A program made the translations under genes and the position numbers. Below, piece by piece: positions 5,601 through 5,686 of a DNA stretch of 5,686 nucleotides; the stretch's first letter is position 1, and the number at the start of each line of letters is the position of its first letter. This stretch comes from Candidatus Omnitrophota bacterium (lineage in GTDB: Bacteria > Omnitrophota > Gorgyraeia > Gygaellales > Profunditerraquicolaceae). The DNA lies in contig JAFGUY010000012.1 of NCBI GenBank assembly GCA_016938245.1, forward strand, positions 1 to 5,686, written 5' to 3'. A model generated the notes under the pieces. It ran no database searches. It was not told the origin of the DNA and saw only the letters and a program-made list of their open reading frames with translations.

Positions 5601-5683
5601 TTATTGACTTTCGCAAAAAGAATGGAACAAATGTTATTTTTCTGGTATAATACTCATAAGACCCGAAAGGAGGCTTATGAGAC
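5601..5683 (+). repeat. Right arm of 83-bp perfect inverted repeat (probable end of a multicopy mobile element)
   Basis: This is the exact reverse complement of 1-83. In reading order it has the inner boundary at 5601, an extended -10 box (5643-5651), the palindrome CTCATAAG / CTTATGAG (5653-5660 and 5674-5681), Shine-Dalgarno AAAGGAGG (5666-5673) in the loop and ATG (5677-5679), followed by AGA CCA, then the window ends. A frame beginning Met-Arg-Pro is therefore truncated here. Many Y1 (IS200-like or REP-associated) transposases begin Met-Ala-Arg-Pro-Leu or similar, and such elements carry subterminal hairpins, so an IS of that kind is a reasonable guess, but three codons cannot prove it. 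Confidence 0.85.
5643..5651 (+). promoter_or_regulatory. Outward-facing extended -10 promoter in right repeat arm
   Basis: TGGTATAAT is a perfect TATAAT with an upstream TGn. TTGACT at 5604-5609 is too distant (36 bp) to be its -35. It should drive the truncated frame that starts at 5677. The predicted start of transcription, near 5658, falls inside the left arm of the palindrome, so the palindrome may act on DNA as an operator or binding site at least as much as in RNA. Confidence 0.55.
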
Positions 5684-5686
5684 CAC

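Overview
The window holds a compact phosphate-starvation (Pho) module, with every gene on the + strand. The order is phoB, phoR, a 35-codon small ORF, a receiver-only response regulator, an outer-membrane porin of the 'putative porin' (Porin_5-like) type, and pstS. The A+T-leaning composition, a porin with signal peptide and C-terminal Phe, and a periplasmic-type PstS point to a diderm (Gram-negative-type) bacterium. The style of the sequence fits an uncultivated lineage such as Omnitrophota or a relative, but that is a guess from general resemblance and not a demonstrated placement.

Layout. Bases 1-83 are one arm of a perfect 83-bp inverted repeat whose other arm is 5601-5683. phoB (102-794) and phoR (784-2556) overlap by 11 nt and form a translationally coupled sensor/regulator pair. 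The 213-bp gap after phoR carries a strong Pho-box-like promoter (four units in 11-bp phase, then a -10 box) and a small ORF (2640-2747) whose ATG lies where transcription should begin. A stand-alone receiver protein (2770-3168) follows. Directly behind its stop codon is a second copy of the same promoter architecture (3175-3229), then a heavily structured leader (three consecutive hairpins, 3249-3316) and the porin gene (3333-4634). A GC-rich stem-loop cluster with a 14-bp direct repeat (4644-4704) separates the porin from pstS (4727-5542), which is closed by a hairpin terminator (5565-5592). The second repeat arm follows within 10 bp.

How it should work (inference from family knowledge). 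PhoR senses phosphate limitation and phosphorylates PhoB. PhoB~P binds the two 11-bp-periodic sites and switches on (i) the small ORF plus the receiver-only protein and (ii) the porin plus pstS. The porin would admit anionic phosphate or phosphorylated compounds through the outer membrane, and PstS would capture phosphate in the periplasm. The receiver-only protein resembles the PhoB receiver and is itself under a Pho-type promoter, so it could act as a feedback competitor or phosphate sink for PhoR. The permease and ATPase genes (pstC, pstA, pstB) and phoU are not in the window.

The most notable points are the duplicated four-unit promoter with identical geometry, the receiver-only regulator inside the regulon, the possible leaderless micro-ORF, and the inverted repeats that bracket the module and carry outward-facing promoters.
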